In this document: positions 1-5,736 of the stretch, one piece after another | Position numbering within the stretch: position 1 is the stretch's first letter | How the letters are laid out: each line of letters starts with the position of its first letter | Source: Propionibacterium sp. | Lineage (GTDB): Bacteria > Actinomycetota > Actinomycetes > Propionibacteriales > Propionibacteriaceae | Assembly (NCBI GenBank): GCA_012514785.1 | Contig: JAAYZP010000264.1 | Coordinates: 1 to 9,797 of the forward strand | Reading direction: 5' to 3' | DNA length: 9,797 nucleotides | Notes under the pieces: generated by a model | Told to the model about the DNA's origin: nothing | The model's database searches: none | The model's input: the letters and a program-made list of their open reading frames with translations, nothing else | Translations under genes and position numbers: made by a program

Positions 1-401
1 GCCGCGTCGGCTTCCGTCGCGGGGCCGGGCAGGGTCGCGGGCGCGACGCCGACGGCCTGCGTGGCGAGGTCGAACGTGAAGTCGAGCGCGGCCGGCCCCT
101 CGATGGTGAGCGCGACGCTATCCGCCGGGTACGACTCGTCCCACGTGCCGTCGAGCGCCACCTTGAACTCCCAGCTGCCCGCCGGCACGTCGAACGTGCC
201 GGCGTAGGTGCTGCCGCCGTTCACGACGCCCAGCTGCGTGTCCGCGCACTCGGGCTGCCAGTCGCCCGGGCAGCCGAGCTCGTCCTGCAGACTGCCCACG
301 AGCGTCACCGTGCGCTCGGCGGCGCCGACGACGGGGGCTGTGGCGGGTAGGGTCACGGCCCCCAGCGCCAAGGACATGAGGACGGCGGTCGTTCGCTTCA
401 C
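1..401 (-). CDS. Secreted pullulanase/amylase-type enzyme, N-terminal part (partial)
   Basis: The gene is cut by the left window edge, leaving 133 codons of its 5' end. The start is GTG at 399-401, preceded by AGGAGA (minus strand, 406-411) at 4-nt spacing, which decides the frame. Residues 1-28 form a signal peptide: MKRTT, a hydrophobic core (AVLMSLALGAVTL), then a likely signal peptidase I site near VGA-A. Residues about 30-105 look like the X25 module of actinobacterial pullulanases and amylopullulanases: VTLVGSLQDELGCPGDWQP at 32-50, paired Cys44 and Cys52, the PAGSWEFKVAL strand and a GTWDESY motif. In this family such modules precede GH13 catalytic domains that debranch starch or pullulan. 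The catalytic part lies outside the window, so pullulanase versus amylase cannot be decided here. The gene diverges from moeZ across a 165-nt gap. A weak -10-like TACTGT (minus, 454-459) lies in that gap without a convincing -35. Confidence 0.8.
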   Translation of the reverse strand, partial: MKRTTAVLMSLALGAVTLPATAPVVGAAERTVTLVGSLQDELGCPGDWQPECADTQLGVVNGGSTYAGTFDVPAGSWEFKVALDGTWDESYPADSVALTIEGPAALDFTFDLATQAVGVAPATLPGPATEADA

Positions 402-566
402 TGCGTCTCCTGATGGTTCCCCGTGGCGGCCATCCTCGGCCGACACCACGGCCACAGTAAGCCACCCGCGGGCCAGACACGCCCAGTTATCTGAGAAATA
501 CTCAACGACCCATCAGGATGCGGCCCCGGCAGTGCGCCCGATTTGCCCGCGTGGGAAAATGGATGA

Positions 567-1718
567 ATGGCCAACGACTCGAACCGACTCACGCGTGACG
601 AACTCCAGCGCTACTCCCGGCAGATCATGCTGCCGCAGCTCGGCATGGAGGGGCAGCAGCGCATCAAGGACGCGCGCGTGCTCTGCGTCGGCGCCGGCGG
701 CCTCGGCTCCCCCGCGCTGCTCTACCTGGCCGCGGCCGGCGTCGGGACGATCGGCATCGTCGACGACGACGACGTCGACGTCACCAACCTGCAGCGCCAG
801 GTCATCCACACCACCGACGACGTCGCCCGCCCCAAGACGGAGTCGGCCGCGGAGGTGGTGCGCGCGATCAACCCCGAGGCGCGCGTGATCGAGCACCGCG
901 GGCGCCTCGACAGCTCGAACGCCCTCGACGTGCTGGGCGGCTACGACCTCGTCCTCGACGGCACCGACAACTTCCCCACCCGCTACCTCGTCAGTGACGC
1001 CGCCGAGATCCTCGGCATCCCGTGCGTGTGGGGCGCGATCTTCCAGTTCTCCGGCCAGGTGGCCGTATTCCACGCCGGCCACGGGCCCACATACCGCGAT
1101 GTATTCCCCGAGCCCCCCGCGCCGGGGACGGTGCCGTCGTGCGCGGAGGGTGGCGTCGTCGGCGTCCTGCCGGGGATGATCGGCACCGCGATGGCGAACG
1201 AGGCGATCAAGGTGATCACCGGCATGGGGCGCACGCTGCTCGGCCGCGTCGCTGTGCTCGACGCGCTGAACTTCCGCTGGCGGGAGCTGCCGGTCCTCGC
1301 GGATCCCGACCGCGAACCCGTCACCGAGCTCATCGATTACGAGGCCTTCTGCGGCATCGCCCCCGCCGCTCCCCCTCCCGCCTCCGACGACGCCGCGCTC
1401 AGCGTGCAGGACCTCGTGACCCTGCTCACGGACCGCGACACCGGCCGCGCCGACTTCGACCTGATCGACGTGCGCGAGCAGGGCGAGCACGACATCGTGC
1501 GCATCGACGGCGCCCGCCTGGTCCCGCTGGGCCGATTCGTCGCCGGTGAGGTCAGCCTCGACCCCGCGCGCGACGTCATCCTCCACTGCAAGTCCGACGT
1601 CCGCTCCCGCCAGGCCCGCGACCTGCTGGTCGGCGCCGGCCACACGTCGGTGCGGTACGTGAAGGGCGGCGTGCTGGCCTGGGTCGACGAGGTCGAGCCG
1701 CACAAACCCACCTACTGA
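567..1718 (+). CDS. moeZ: Adenylyltransferase/sulfurtransferase MoeZ (MoeB/ThiF domain + rhodanese)
   Basis: This 383-aa cytoplasmic enzyme should adenylate the C-terminal Gly-Gly of ubiquitin-like sulfur carriers (MoaD, CysO or ThiS type) and then make the thiocarboxylate. The products feed molybdopterin, cysteine or thiamine synthesis. The N-terminal E1-like domain (about 8-245) shows the nucleotide loop GAGGLG at 42-47, the NLQRQ segment at 74-78, Lys90, the Asp pair in LDGTDNFPTR (131, 134) and the SCAEGG cysteine (Cys192). The C-terminal rhodanese domain (about 275-380) carries the persulfide loop CKSDVR at 341-346. The CxxC zinc pairs of E. coli MoeB are absent: the first is replaced by TYRDV near 175-179. 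From memory, actinobacterial MoeZ proteins also lack them. ATG 567 is the only nearby start in this frame; its ribosome site (GGGAAAA, 553-559) is weak. The stop codon abuts the palindromic element beginning at 1719. Confidence 0.93.
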   Translation: MANDSNRLTRDELQRYSRQIMLPQLGMEGQQRIKDARVLCVGAGGLGSPALLYLAAAGVGTIGIVDDDDVDVTNLQRQVIHTTDDVARPKTESAAEVVRAINPEARVIEHRGRLDSSNALDVLGGYDLVLDGTDNFPTRYLVSDAAEILGIPCVWGAIFQFSGQVAVFHAGHGPTYRDVFPEPPAPGTVPSCAEGGVVGVLPGMIGTAMANEAIKVITGMGRTLLGRVAVLDALNFRWRELPVLADPDREPVTELIDYEAFCGIAPAAPPPASDDAALSVQDLVTLLTDRDTGRADFDLIDVREQGEHDIVRIDGARLVPLGRFVAGEVSLDPARDVILHCKSDVRSRQARDLLVGAGHTSVRYVKGGVLAWVDEVEPHKPTY

Positions 1719-1768
1719 CCACTTGGTGTGCGATGTCCCACTGCGGACGGTGGGACATCGCACACCAA
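1719..1768 (+). repeat. Palindromic element copy A (perfect 19-bp stem)
   Basis: The arms 1723-1741 and 1750-1768 are perfect 19-bp reverse complements around the loop TGCGGACG, which can close further (T-G, G-C) to a CGGA tetraloop. The four bases CCAC (1719-1722) lie just 5' of the stem and are conserved in the second copy although they do not pair here. No T-tract follows (CAGCCCTC), so it is not a canonical intrinsic terminator, though a transcript from moeZ would enter the hairpin immediately after the stop codon. Confidence 0.9.
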
Positions 1769-1848
1769 CAGCCCTCACGCACCAAATAGTGTTGTCCTAC
1801 GTCCCGTAGTTGCTGCCAACGCATCATCCAGCAGCCCAAGATCGGGGT

Positions 1849-1911
1849 ATGCAAGCACGACAAGAACTGCCGAGATCGGCCATGCAACTCCTCGACATGC
1901 AGGCGGAGTGA
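1849..1911 (+). pseudogene. Out-of-frame N-terminal fragment of the AbiEi/Vsr-like gene
   Basis: A short reading frame starts at ATG 1849 and stops at TGA 1909-1911. Its peptide ends SAMQLLDMQA. The longer frame that follows begins GVISTGQLIGAGV. Joined across about position 1903, the two read LLDMQAGVISTGQL. This resembles the first helix plus recognition segment of AbiEi-type winged-helix N-termini (…LLDAQ.GVI...QLL..G.). One missing base near 1903-1905 would explain the split. GATCGGGG just upstream of ATG 1849 is only a modest ribosome site. The alternatives are a real start at GTG 1908 and a sequencing error. Confidence 0.5.
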
Positions 1912-2756
1912 TCAGCACCGGGCAACTGATCGGCGCAGGCGTCACGTCGCGCGTCATCGACCGCCTCTCGCTGGCCTGGGAGCGGGTCTCGCCCGGCATC
2001 TACCTCACGCGTCCGCCGATATGGGAGAGCGCGGCGTGGGCGGGGTTGCTGCGGGCAGGCGATGGCGCAGCGGTCGGCGGCCTCGCCGCGTGCTTCCTGG
2101 AGGGCGCGCTCCGCGATGCGCCACGCTCGGTGCTGATCTGGGCAGAGCGCGCGAAGTCCGGATTCCACCTGGGCCCCTGGAGCGTCGAGTTCCGACGCGG
2201 CACCCGCCCCAGCTATCGCTTCCCACCCCGCACCCGTATCCACGCCAGCCTCCTGGACGTGGCGTCCACCAGCAACGAACTCGACACCGCTGCGACGATG
2301 ACCAGCGCTCTGTCCCGCGGCGTGGCCGAGCCGGGCCGTCTGCTGGATGAGCTCGGGTCGCGGGCACACCAACGGCATCGCTCCATGATCGAGACCCTCT
2401 GTGATCCCACTTCCAAGGGGGTGCACAGCCTCATCGAGTGGGTGTTCCTGCGCGACGTCGTCCGCGCTCATCGGTTGCCCGAACCGGAGCTGCAGGTGAC
2501 GAAGTCGGCGGGGCGGGTCGATCAGCTCTACGACCGGTTCGACACCATCGTCGATCTCGACGGGATCCGCGACCATTCGGATTGGTCCAAGGACATGTAC
2601 CGTGACAACGAGCACCTGCTGGAGCACCACACACTGACGCTCCGCTACGGCCTCAACGACGTCATGGGGCGGCCGTGCGCCGTGAGCTCCCAGGTGTTGC
2701 GGAGGTTTCGGAGCCGGGGTTGGCGCGGTCGGCCGAAGGGTTGCCGTCGTTGTTGA
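1908..2756 (+). CDS. AbiEi-like antitoxin-domain protein with Vsr/DUF559-type nuclease C-terminus
   Basis: The open frame gives 282 aa from GTG 1908. The only other in-frame start is ATG 1728, which lies inside palindrome copy A and is unlikely. Residues 1-35 (STGQLIGAGV, RVIDRLSLAWERVSPGIYL) resemble the end of an AbiEi-type winged-helix domain. Residues 40-130 hold the middle region common to such proteins (WAGLL..GDGAAVGGLAA). Residues about 170-282 resemble a Vsr-like, PD-(D/E)XK-type nuclease of the DUF559 group: HSLIEWV with Glu177, GRVDQLYD with Asp205, DLDG at 216-219, His223, RDN at 232-234, LRYG, and a terminal WRG...C..C. The substrate is unknown. AbiEi domains are best known as antitoxin/regulators of type IV abortive-infection systems, but no AbiEii-like toxin gene is adjacent. 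The gene probably lost its first residues to a frameshift near 1903, so it may be inactive. It is the only gene between the two inverted palindromes. Confidence 0.68.
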   Translation: MISTGQLIGAGVTSRVIDRLSLAWERVSPGIYLTRPPIWESAAWAGLLRAGDGAAVGGLAACFLEGALRDAPRSVLIWAERAKSGFHLGPWSVEFRRGTRPSYRFPPRTRIHASLLDVASTSNELDTAATMTSALSRGVAEPGRLLDELGSRAHQRHRSMIETLCDPTSKGVHSLIEWVFLRDVVRAHRLPEPELQVTKSAGRVDQLYDRFDTIVDLDGIRDHSDWSKDMYRDNEHLLEHHTLTLRYGLNDVMGRPCAVSSQVLRRFRSRGWRGRPKGCRRC

Positions 2757-2759
2757 GCG

Positions 2760-2809
2760 TTACCGTACGATCCCCCACCGTCCGCAGTGGGAGATCGCAC
2801 ACCAAGTGG
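2760..2809 (-). repeat. Palindromic element copy B (inverted relative to copy A)
   Basis: Read on the minus strand from 2809, this copy matches copy A at 43 of 50 positions, including the first 16 bases and a 19-base core with the whole loop. The seven differences fall at the positions equivalent to A 1735, 1755, 1756, 1761, 1764, 1765 and 1766. On the minus strand the 19-bp stem is retained except for one G/G mismatch: one pair is swapped from G-C to C-G and four become G-T wobbles. It starts 3 bp after the stop codon of the nuclease-like gene. Confidence 0.88.
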
Positions 2810-2814
2810 CCGAA

Positions 2815-2856
2815 ACGACGACGGGGCGGGCACCGCTGTGCCCGCCCCGTCGTCGT
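2815..2856 (-). terminator. Hairpin terminator of the secE-nusG-rplK-rplA operon
   Basis: Arms 2815-2832 and 2839-2856 form a perfect 18-bp GC-rich stem (ACGACGACGGGGCGGGCA on the plus strand). One more C-G pair closes a four-base loop. On the minus strand the stem is followed by TT and then C, so the T-run (including the stem's last T) is only three bases. It begins 12 nt after the rplA stop and faces the end of the convergent nuclease-like gene, so it could act in both directions. Confidence 0.8.
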
Positions 2857-2867
2857 GATTCAGCCGA

Positions 2868-3569
2868 TCAGTGCTCTTCCGGCTTCTGCGCCGACGTGTC
2901 GATGTGCACGCTGGGGCTCATCGTCGCCGAGACGCCGATCTTGCGCAGGTAGCGGCCCTTCGAGGAGGACGGCTTGAGGCGCAGGACCTCGTCGAGCACG
3001 GAGTAGTAGTTGTCGACGAGCTGCTCGTGCGTGAACGACGCCTTGCCGATGATGAACTGCAGGTTCGAGTGGCGGTCCACGCGGAACTCGATCTTGCCGC
3101 CCTTGATGTCGGAGACGGCCTTGCCGGTGTCCATCGTGACGGTGCCGGTCTTCGGGTTCGGCATGAGGCCACGCGGGCCGAGGACGCGGCCGAGACGGCC
3201 GACCTTGCCCATCATGTCCGGGGTGGCGACGACGGCGTCGAAGTCGAGGTAGCCGTCGGCGACCTTCGCGATGAGGTCGTCGGTGCCGACCTCGTCGGCG
3301 CCCGCCGCGATGGCCGCTTCAGCCCTCTCGCCGGCGGCGAAGACGAGGACCCGTGCCGTCTTGCCAGTGCCGTGCGGAAGGTTGACCGTGCCGCGGACCA
3401 TCTGGTCCGCCTTGCGGGGGTCGACGCCGAGGCGCATCGCGACGTCGATCGACTCGTCGAACTTCGCGGTGGCCATGTCCTTGATGAGCCGGAGTGCTTC
3501 CTCCGGCGAGTAAGCCTGTTCGGCGTCGCGCTTCTCCGCGGCCGCCTTGTAGCCCTTGCTGTGCTTCAT
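2868..3569 (-). CDS. rplA: 50S ribosomal protein L1
   Basis: L1 (233 aa, normal length) binds 23S rRNA at the mobile L1 stalk near the ribosomal E site and helps release deacylated tRNA; in many bacteria it also represses its own operon by binding mRNA. The protein begins MKHSKGYKAAAEK. It carries the L1 hallmark GPRGLMPNPKTGT at 131-143, the KGGKIEFRVDRHSN segment (156-169) and the C-terminal GRYLRKIGVS strand. ATG at 3567-3569 is preceded by AAGGAA at a good distance. It is the last gene of the operon, 94 nt downstream of rplK. That gap contains two small dyads on the minus strand (CCGGG/CCCGG around 3591-3607 and ACCAGTCCTGGT at 3611-3622). These may be processing or regulatory structures, but this is not established. 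Confidence 0.97.
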   Translation of the reverse strand: MKHSKGYKAAAEKRDAEQAYSPEEALRLIKDMATAKFDESIDVAMRLGVDPRKADQMVRGTVNLPHGTGKTARVLVFAAGERAEAAIAAGADEVGTDDLIAKVADGYLDFDAVVATPDMMGKVGRLGRVLGPRGLMPNPKTGTVTMDTGKAVSDIKGGKIEFRVDRHSNLQFIIGKASFTHEQLVDNYYSVLDEVLRLKPSSSKGRYLRKIGVSATMSPSVHIDTSAQKPEEH

Positions 3570-3663
3570 AGCTGGTTCCTTGCGTTTCTGCCGGGTTCGG
3601 ATCCCGGTCCACCAGTCCTGGTACGGGTAGCTTCCCTGCCAGGTTTCAAGTTTGGTTGTGGGA

Positions 3664-4095
3664 TCAGCCGGAGACCGTGACGCCCATTTGGCGCGCGGTG
3701 CCCTCGACGATCTTCATAGCGGCCTCGACGTCGTTCGCGTTGAGGTCGGGCAGCTTCGTCTCCGCGATCTCGCGGATCTGCGCCTTCGTCACCTTGCCGA
3801 CCTTCTCCGCGACCGGGTTGCCCGATCCCTTGGAGATCCCGGCGGCCTTCTTGATCAGCTCAGCTGCGGGAGGGGTCTTGGTGATGAACGTGAACGAGCG
3901 GTCCTCGTAGATCGTGATCTCGACGGGGATGACGTTGCCGCGCTGGTGCTCCGTCTGGGCGTTGTAGGCCTTGACGAATTCCATCATGTTGACGCCGTGC
4001 GGACCGAGGGCGGTACCGACAGGCGGCGCAGGCGTGGCAGCGCCAGCCTGCAGGGCGATCTTGACGATCGCCGATACCTTCTTCTTGGGAGGCAT
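3664..4095 (-). CDS. rplK: 50S ribosomal protein L11
   Basis: L11 (143 aa, full length) forms the GTPase-associated centre of the large subunit with 23S rRNA. It is the target site of thiopeptide antibiotics and is needed for Rel activation by uncharged tRNA. The N-terminal domain shows the proline-rich helix TPAPPVG at 21-27; the C-terminal rRNA-binding domain spans about 75-143 with TKTPPAAELIKKAAG at 72-86. In place of the common PALGQHG, this protein reads TALGPHG at 28-34, probably a lineage difference. The start is ATG at 4093-4095, with AAGGAC upstream. The 59-nt gap to nusG contains a 5-bp hairpin (GCCGA/TCGGC, 4128-4141) just upstream of the gene. Other bacteria place L1 autoregulatory sites here, but the hairpin is too small to claim as one. 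Confidence 0.97.
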   Translation of the reverse strand: MPPKKKVSAIVKIALQAGAATPAPPVGTALGPHGVNMMEFVKAYNAQTEHQRGNVIPVEITIYEDRSFTFITKTPPAAELIKKAAGISKGSGNPVAEKVGKVTKAQIREIAETKLPDLNANDVEAAMKIVEGTARQMGVTVSG

Positions 4096-4154
4096 GGGAG
4101 GGTCCTTACCTGTGATGTGGGATGTGTGCCGAATCCTCGGCGCAACGCTTTATC

Positions 4155-4973
4155 TTAGACGACCTTGCTGACTTGCCTAAATTCCAAGTCGACCGGGGTC
4201 TCGCGGCCGAGGATCTCGACCAGCGCCCGGAGTCGGTTCGTGTTGGCGTTGATTTCGGTGATCGTCGCGTGCACACCGGTGAAGGGGCCGTCGGTCACCA
4301 TGACGGAGTCGCCGACCGCAAAGTCCACGACTTCGACCTTCTTCTTCAGCTTCGGCGCGGCGCCGGCCTGCTCGGCCGCGATCCGTGCCTTCACCGAAGG
4401 AGTAAGCATGTTGAGTACCTCGTCGATCGACAGCGGCACCGGCGTCTGGCCCTGGCCGACGAAGCCCGTCACCGAAGGCGTGTGGCGCACGGCACCCCAC
4501 GACTCGTCGGTGAGCTCCATCCGGACCAGCACGTAGCCGGGCAGCACGCTGCGCGTGACCGTCTTGCGGGTGTTGTTGCGCACCTCGACGACGTCCTCGG
4601 TGGGGACGACGCTCTCGAAGATGTAGTCCTCCATGTCGAGGCTCTGCGCGCGGGCCTCGACGTTCTGCTTCACACGGTTCTCCATGCCGGAGTACGTGTG
4701 GATGACGTACCACTCGCCGAACTTGCTCTCGAGCTCCTCGCGGAGCTCCTCGATCGCGGCGTCGATGGCTTCGTCGACGTCGGGGCTCTCGTCGTCCTCG
4801 TCCTCGTCGTCCTCATCGAGGCCGAGATCGATCTCGGCCTCCGCGGCGTCGGGCTGGTCGATGTCCTCGCCCAGACCGAGGTCGATCTCGAACTCCTCGG
4901 CGGCGGGTTCGGGCTCCACCTCGCCGAGGTCGATCTCGAACTCGATCTCTTCGTTCTCGTTGTTCTCAGTCAT
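4155..4973 (-). CDS. nusG: Transcription termination/antitermination factor NusG
   Basis: NusG (272 aa) binds RNA polymerase through its NGN domain and couples it to Rho or the ribosome through its KOW domain. The NGN domain starts at about 86 (GEWYVIHTYSG, 86-96) and includes RSVLPGYVLVRMEL at 141-154 and TGFVG at 169-173. The KOW domain covers about 217-272 (FAVGDSVMVTDGPFTG). The first 84 or so residues are a very acidic extension. It carries three copies of an E(F/A)EIDLG unit at 11-17, 27-33 and 45-51, then an Asp/Glu run (53-62). Acidic extensions are usual in actinobacterial NusG; the repeated unit is more particular. ATG 4971-4973 lies 4 nt after the secE stop, and its AGGAA ribosome site falls inside the last secE codons, suggesting translational coupling. 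Confidence 0.97.
   Translation of the reverse strand: MTENNENEEIEFEIDLGEVEPEPAAEEFEIDLGLGEDIDQPDAAEAEIDLGLDEDDEDEDDESPDVDEAIDAAIEELREELESKFGEWYVIHTYSGMENRVKQNVEARAQSLDMEDYIFESVVPTEDVVEVRNNTRKTVTRSVLPGYVLVRMELTDESWGAVRHTPSVTGFVGQGQTPVPLSIDEVLNMLTPSVKARIAAEQAGAAPKLKKKVEVVDFAVGDSVMVTDGPFTGVHATITEINANTNRLRALVEILGRETPVDLEFRQVSKVV
4822..4943. repeat. Short direct repeats inside the nusG acidic extension
   Basis: The 20-base sequence CCGAGGTCGATCTCGAACTC occurs identically at 4876-4895 and 4924-4943. A 17/20 variant lies at 4822-4841. The spacings of 48 and 54 nt are multiples of three, so the repeats encode the in-frame EIDLG units of NusG. They suggest growth of the extension by small in-frame duplications. 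Confidence 0.85.
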
Positions 4974-4977
4974 TGAA

Positions 4978-5481
4978 TCAATTTCCTAGAATTTGGAGCA
5001 GCAACCAGCCGAAACCGCCATCGAGCAGGGCGACGAACGCGATGATGAACAGCACGAAGACCAGCACTGCGAAGAAGTAACGCACCAGGGTGGGCCACGT
5101 GGGCCACACGACCTTCTTCAGTTCGCCGGTGCTCTGGCGCACGAAGTGCGCGGGGTTCTTGGCCTTGTAGGGGTCGATGTGCTCGGCTTCGGCCTCGGAG
5201 CGTTTCCTCGTCGGCGCGGACTTCTTCACCGGCGCCTGTACGGTCCTCCGACGGATCGGTGCAGCGACGCGGGCGGTGTCGTCGTCGGGCAGATCCTGCT
5301 CCAGCCGGGCGATGACCTCGTCATCGCTCTCCGCCTCGTCGTAGGGGTCGACCTCGTCGCCGGTGTCAGCGTCGTCGGTCGAGTAGGGATCGGTGACTTC
5401 CGCCTGTTCGGGGGTCTCCTCCGGATCGCGACCGTCGACGGGAGTCTCGTCCGGAGTCTCGTCGGGCGACTTATCGCTCAC
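4978..5481 (-). CDS. secE: Preprotein translocase subunit SecE
   Basis: SecE clamps and stabilises SecY in the SecYEG protein-conducting channel of the cytoplasmic membrane. The protein (167 aa) has a long acidic N-terminal extension (1-75, rich in DPY, DETP and EE) and a basic linker (77-95, RRRTVQAPVKKSAPTRKR). The conserved SecE core follows: amphipathic surface helix FVRQSTGELKKVVWPTWPT (113-131), then a single transmembrane helix at about 133-157 (RYFFAVLVFVLFIIAFVALL). The single-membrane-helix form is usual outside enterobacteria. The start is GTG at 5479-5481, with AAAGGGA upstream. The stop is 4 nt before nusG. Confidence 0.95.
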   Translation of the reverse strand: MSDKSPDETPDETPVDGRDPEETPEQAEVTDPYSTDDADTGDEVDPYDEAESDDEVIARLEQDLPDDDTARVAAPIRRRTVQAPVKKSAPTRKRSEAEAEHIDPYKAKNPAHFVRQSTGELKKVVWPTWPTLVRYFFAVLVFVLFIIAFVALLDGGFGWLLLQILGN

Positions 5482-5502
5482 GTTCCCAAGTCCCTTTCGC
5501 TG

Positions 5503-5538
5503 ACAAATAAAAGGCCCTGCGGCTCGACGCCGAAAGGC
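5503..5538 (-). terminator. Terminator-like hairpin between tRNA-Trp and secE
   Basis: On the minus strand GCCTTTCGGC (5538-5529) can pair with GCCGCAGGGC (5523-5514) around the loop GTCGA. Nine of ten pairs form, one of them G-T. The T-rich tail CTTTTATTTG follows. This is the shape of an intrinsic terminator. It begins 25 nt after the tRNA 3' end and ends 22 nt before the secE start. It could end the tRNA-Trp transcript, or attenuate or process the tRNA-secE cotranscript. Confidence 0.6.
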
Positions 5539-5562
5539 TACAAAGTGACCTGGGCCACTTCG

Positions 5563-5635
<73 letters not shown>

Positions 5636-5639
5636 TCAC

Positions 5640-5698
5640 CGGTGCTCGTCGCCGTCGCACCTTCTGGGAAGGCACGCTCGCAGCAACCTCGAGCACCG
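5640..5698 (-). promoter_or_regulatory. Structured 5' leader of the tRNA-Trp transcript
   Basis: CGGTGCTCG (minus, 5698-5690) and CGAGCACCG (minus, 5648-5640) form a perfect 9-bp stem. It encloses 41 nt with a small inner hairpin (CCTTC CCA GAAGG, 5672-5660). The outer stem begins at the transcription start predicted from the promoter at 5706-5734 and ends 4 nt before the mature tRNA 5' end, so it spans nearly the whole leader. Function is inferred: protection of the 5' end, or presentation of the RNase P site. Confidence 0.5.
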
Positions 5699-5705
5699 AG
5701 GGACC

Positions 5706-5734
5706 ACTATAGCTGTTCCCGCGCGAACTATCGA
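5706..5734 (-). promoter_or_regulatory. Sigma70-type promoter for tRNA-Trp (and probably secE onward)
   Basis: On the minus strand a -35 box TCGATA (5734-5729, 4/6 to TTGACA) is followed after exactly 17 bp by a -10 box TATAGT (5711-5706, 5/6 to TATAAT). The predicted start is near 5699, giving a leader of about 63 nt before the tRNA. The -35 box lies 2 bp beyond the stop codon of the upstream ABC transporter gene. Confidence 0.7.
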
Positions 5735-5736
5735 AA

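Larger units (their letters stand above)
1719..2809. mobile_element. Candidate palindrome-bounded cassette carrying an AbiEi/Vsr-like nuclease gene
   Basis: A 1091-bp unit starts right after the moeZ stop codon and ends 5 bp before the rplA terminator. Its two ends are copies of one 50-bp sequence in inverted orientation (43/50 identical); both read CCACTTGGTGTGCGAT inward from the outer edge. It contains one gene. Its first part (about 1770-1900) is visibly less GC-rich than the flanking genes. No target-site duplication is visible at the junctions. The layout resembles RAYT transposase genes flanked by inverted REP palindromes, but the enclosed gene is a nuclease-like protein rather than a Y1 transposase. 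Mobility is an inference from architecture; a chance pair of intergenic palindromes around a resident gene is the alternative. Confidence 0.5.

Noticed and set aside
1719..1768. Canonical rho-independent terminator for moeZ
   Set aside because: The stem is strong, but no T-run follows it and the same sequence recurs in inverted orientation elsewhere. It is better described as a repeat, with termination only a possible side role.
513..1778. A 421-codon minus-strand open frame opposite moeZ
   Set aside because: It is a shadow of moeZ with biased, motif-free composition. It also runs through palindrome A and the moeZ upstream region.
1895..1911. Programmed -1 frameshift in the nuclease-like gene
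   Set aside because: There is no slippery heptamer of the X XXY YYZ type and no evident stimulatory structure. A mutation or sequencing error is simpler.
1824..2630. A 268-codon minus-strand open frame opposite the nuclease-like gene
   Set aside because: The plus strand shows recognisable AbiEi/Vsr-like motifs, while the minus frame shows none and has no ribosome site.
1719..2809. Insertion sequence or integron-type cassette
   Set aside because: No transposase, integrase or Y1/HUH protein is encoded, no target-site duplication is visible, and the end repeats are self-palindromic rather than ordinary terminal inverted repeats.
4096..4154. L1-binding autoregulatory leader in front of rplK
   Set aside because: Only a 5-bp hairpin (4128-4141) is visible, and I could not match the asymmetric-loop motif that mimics the 23S rRNA site of L1.
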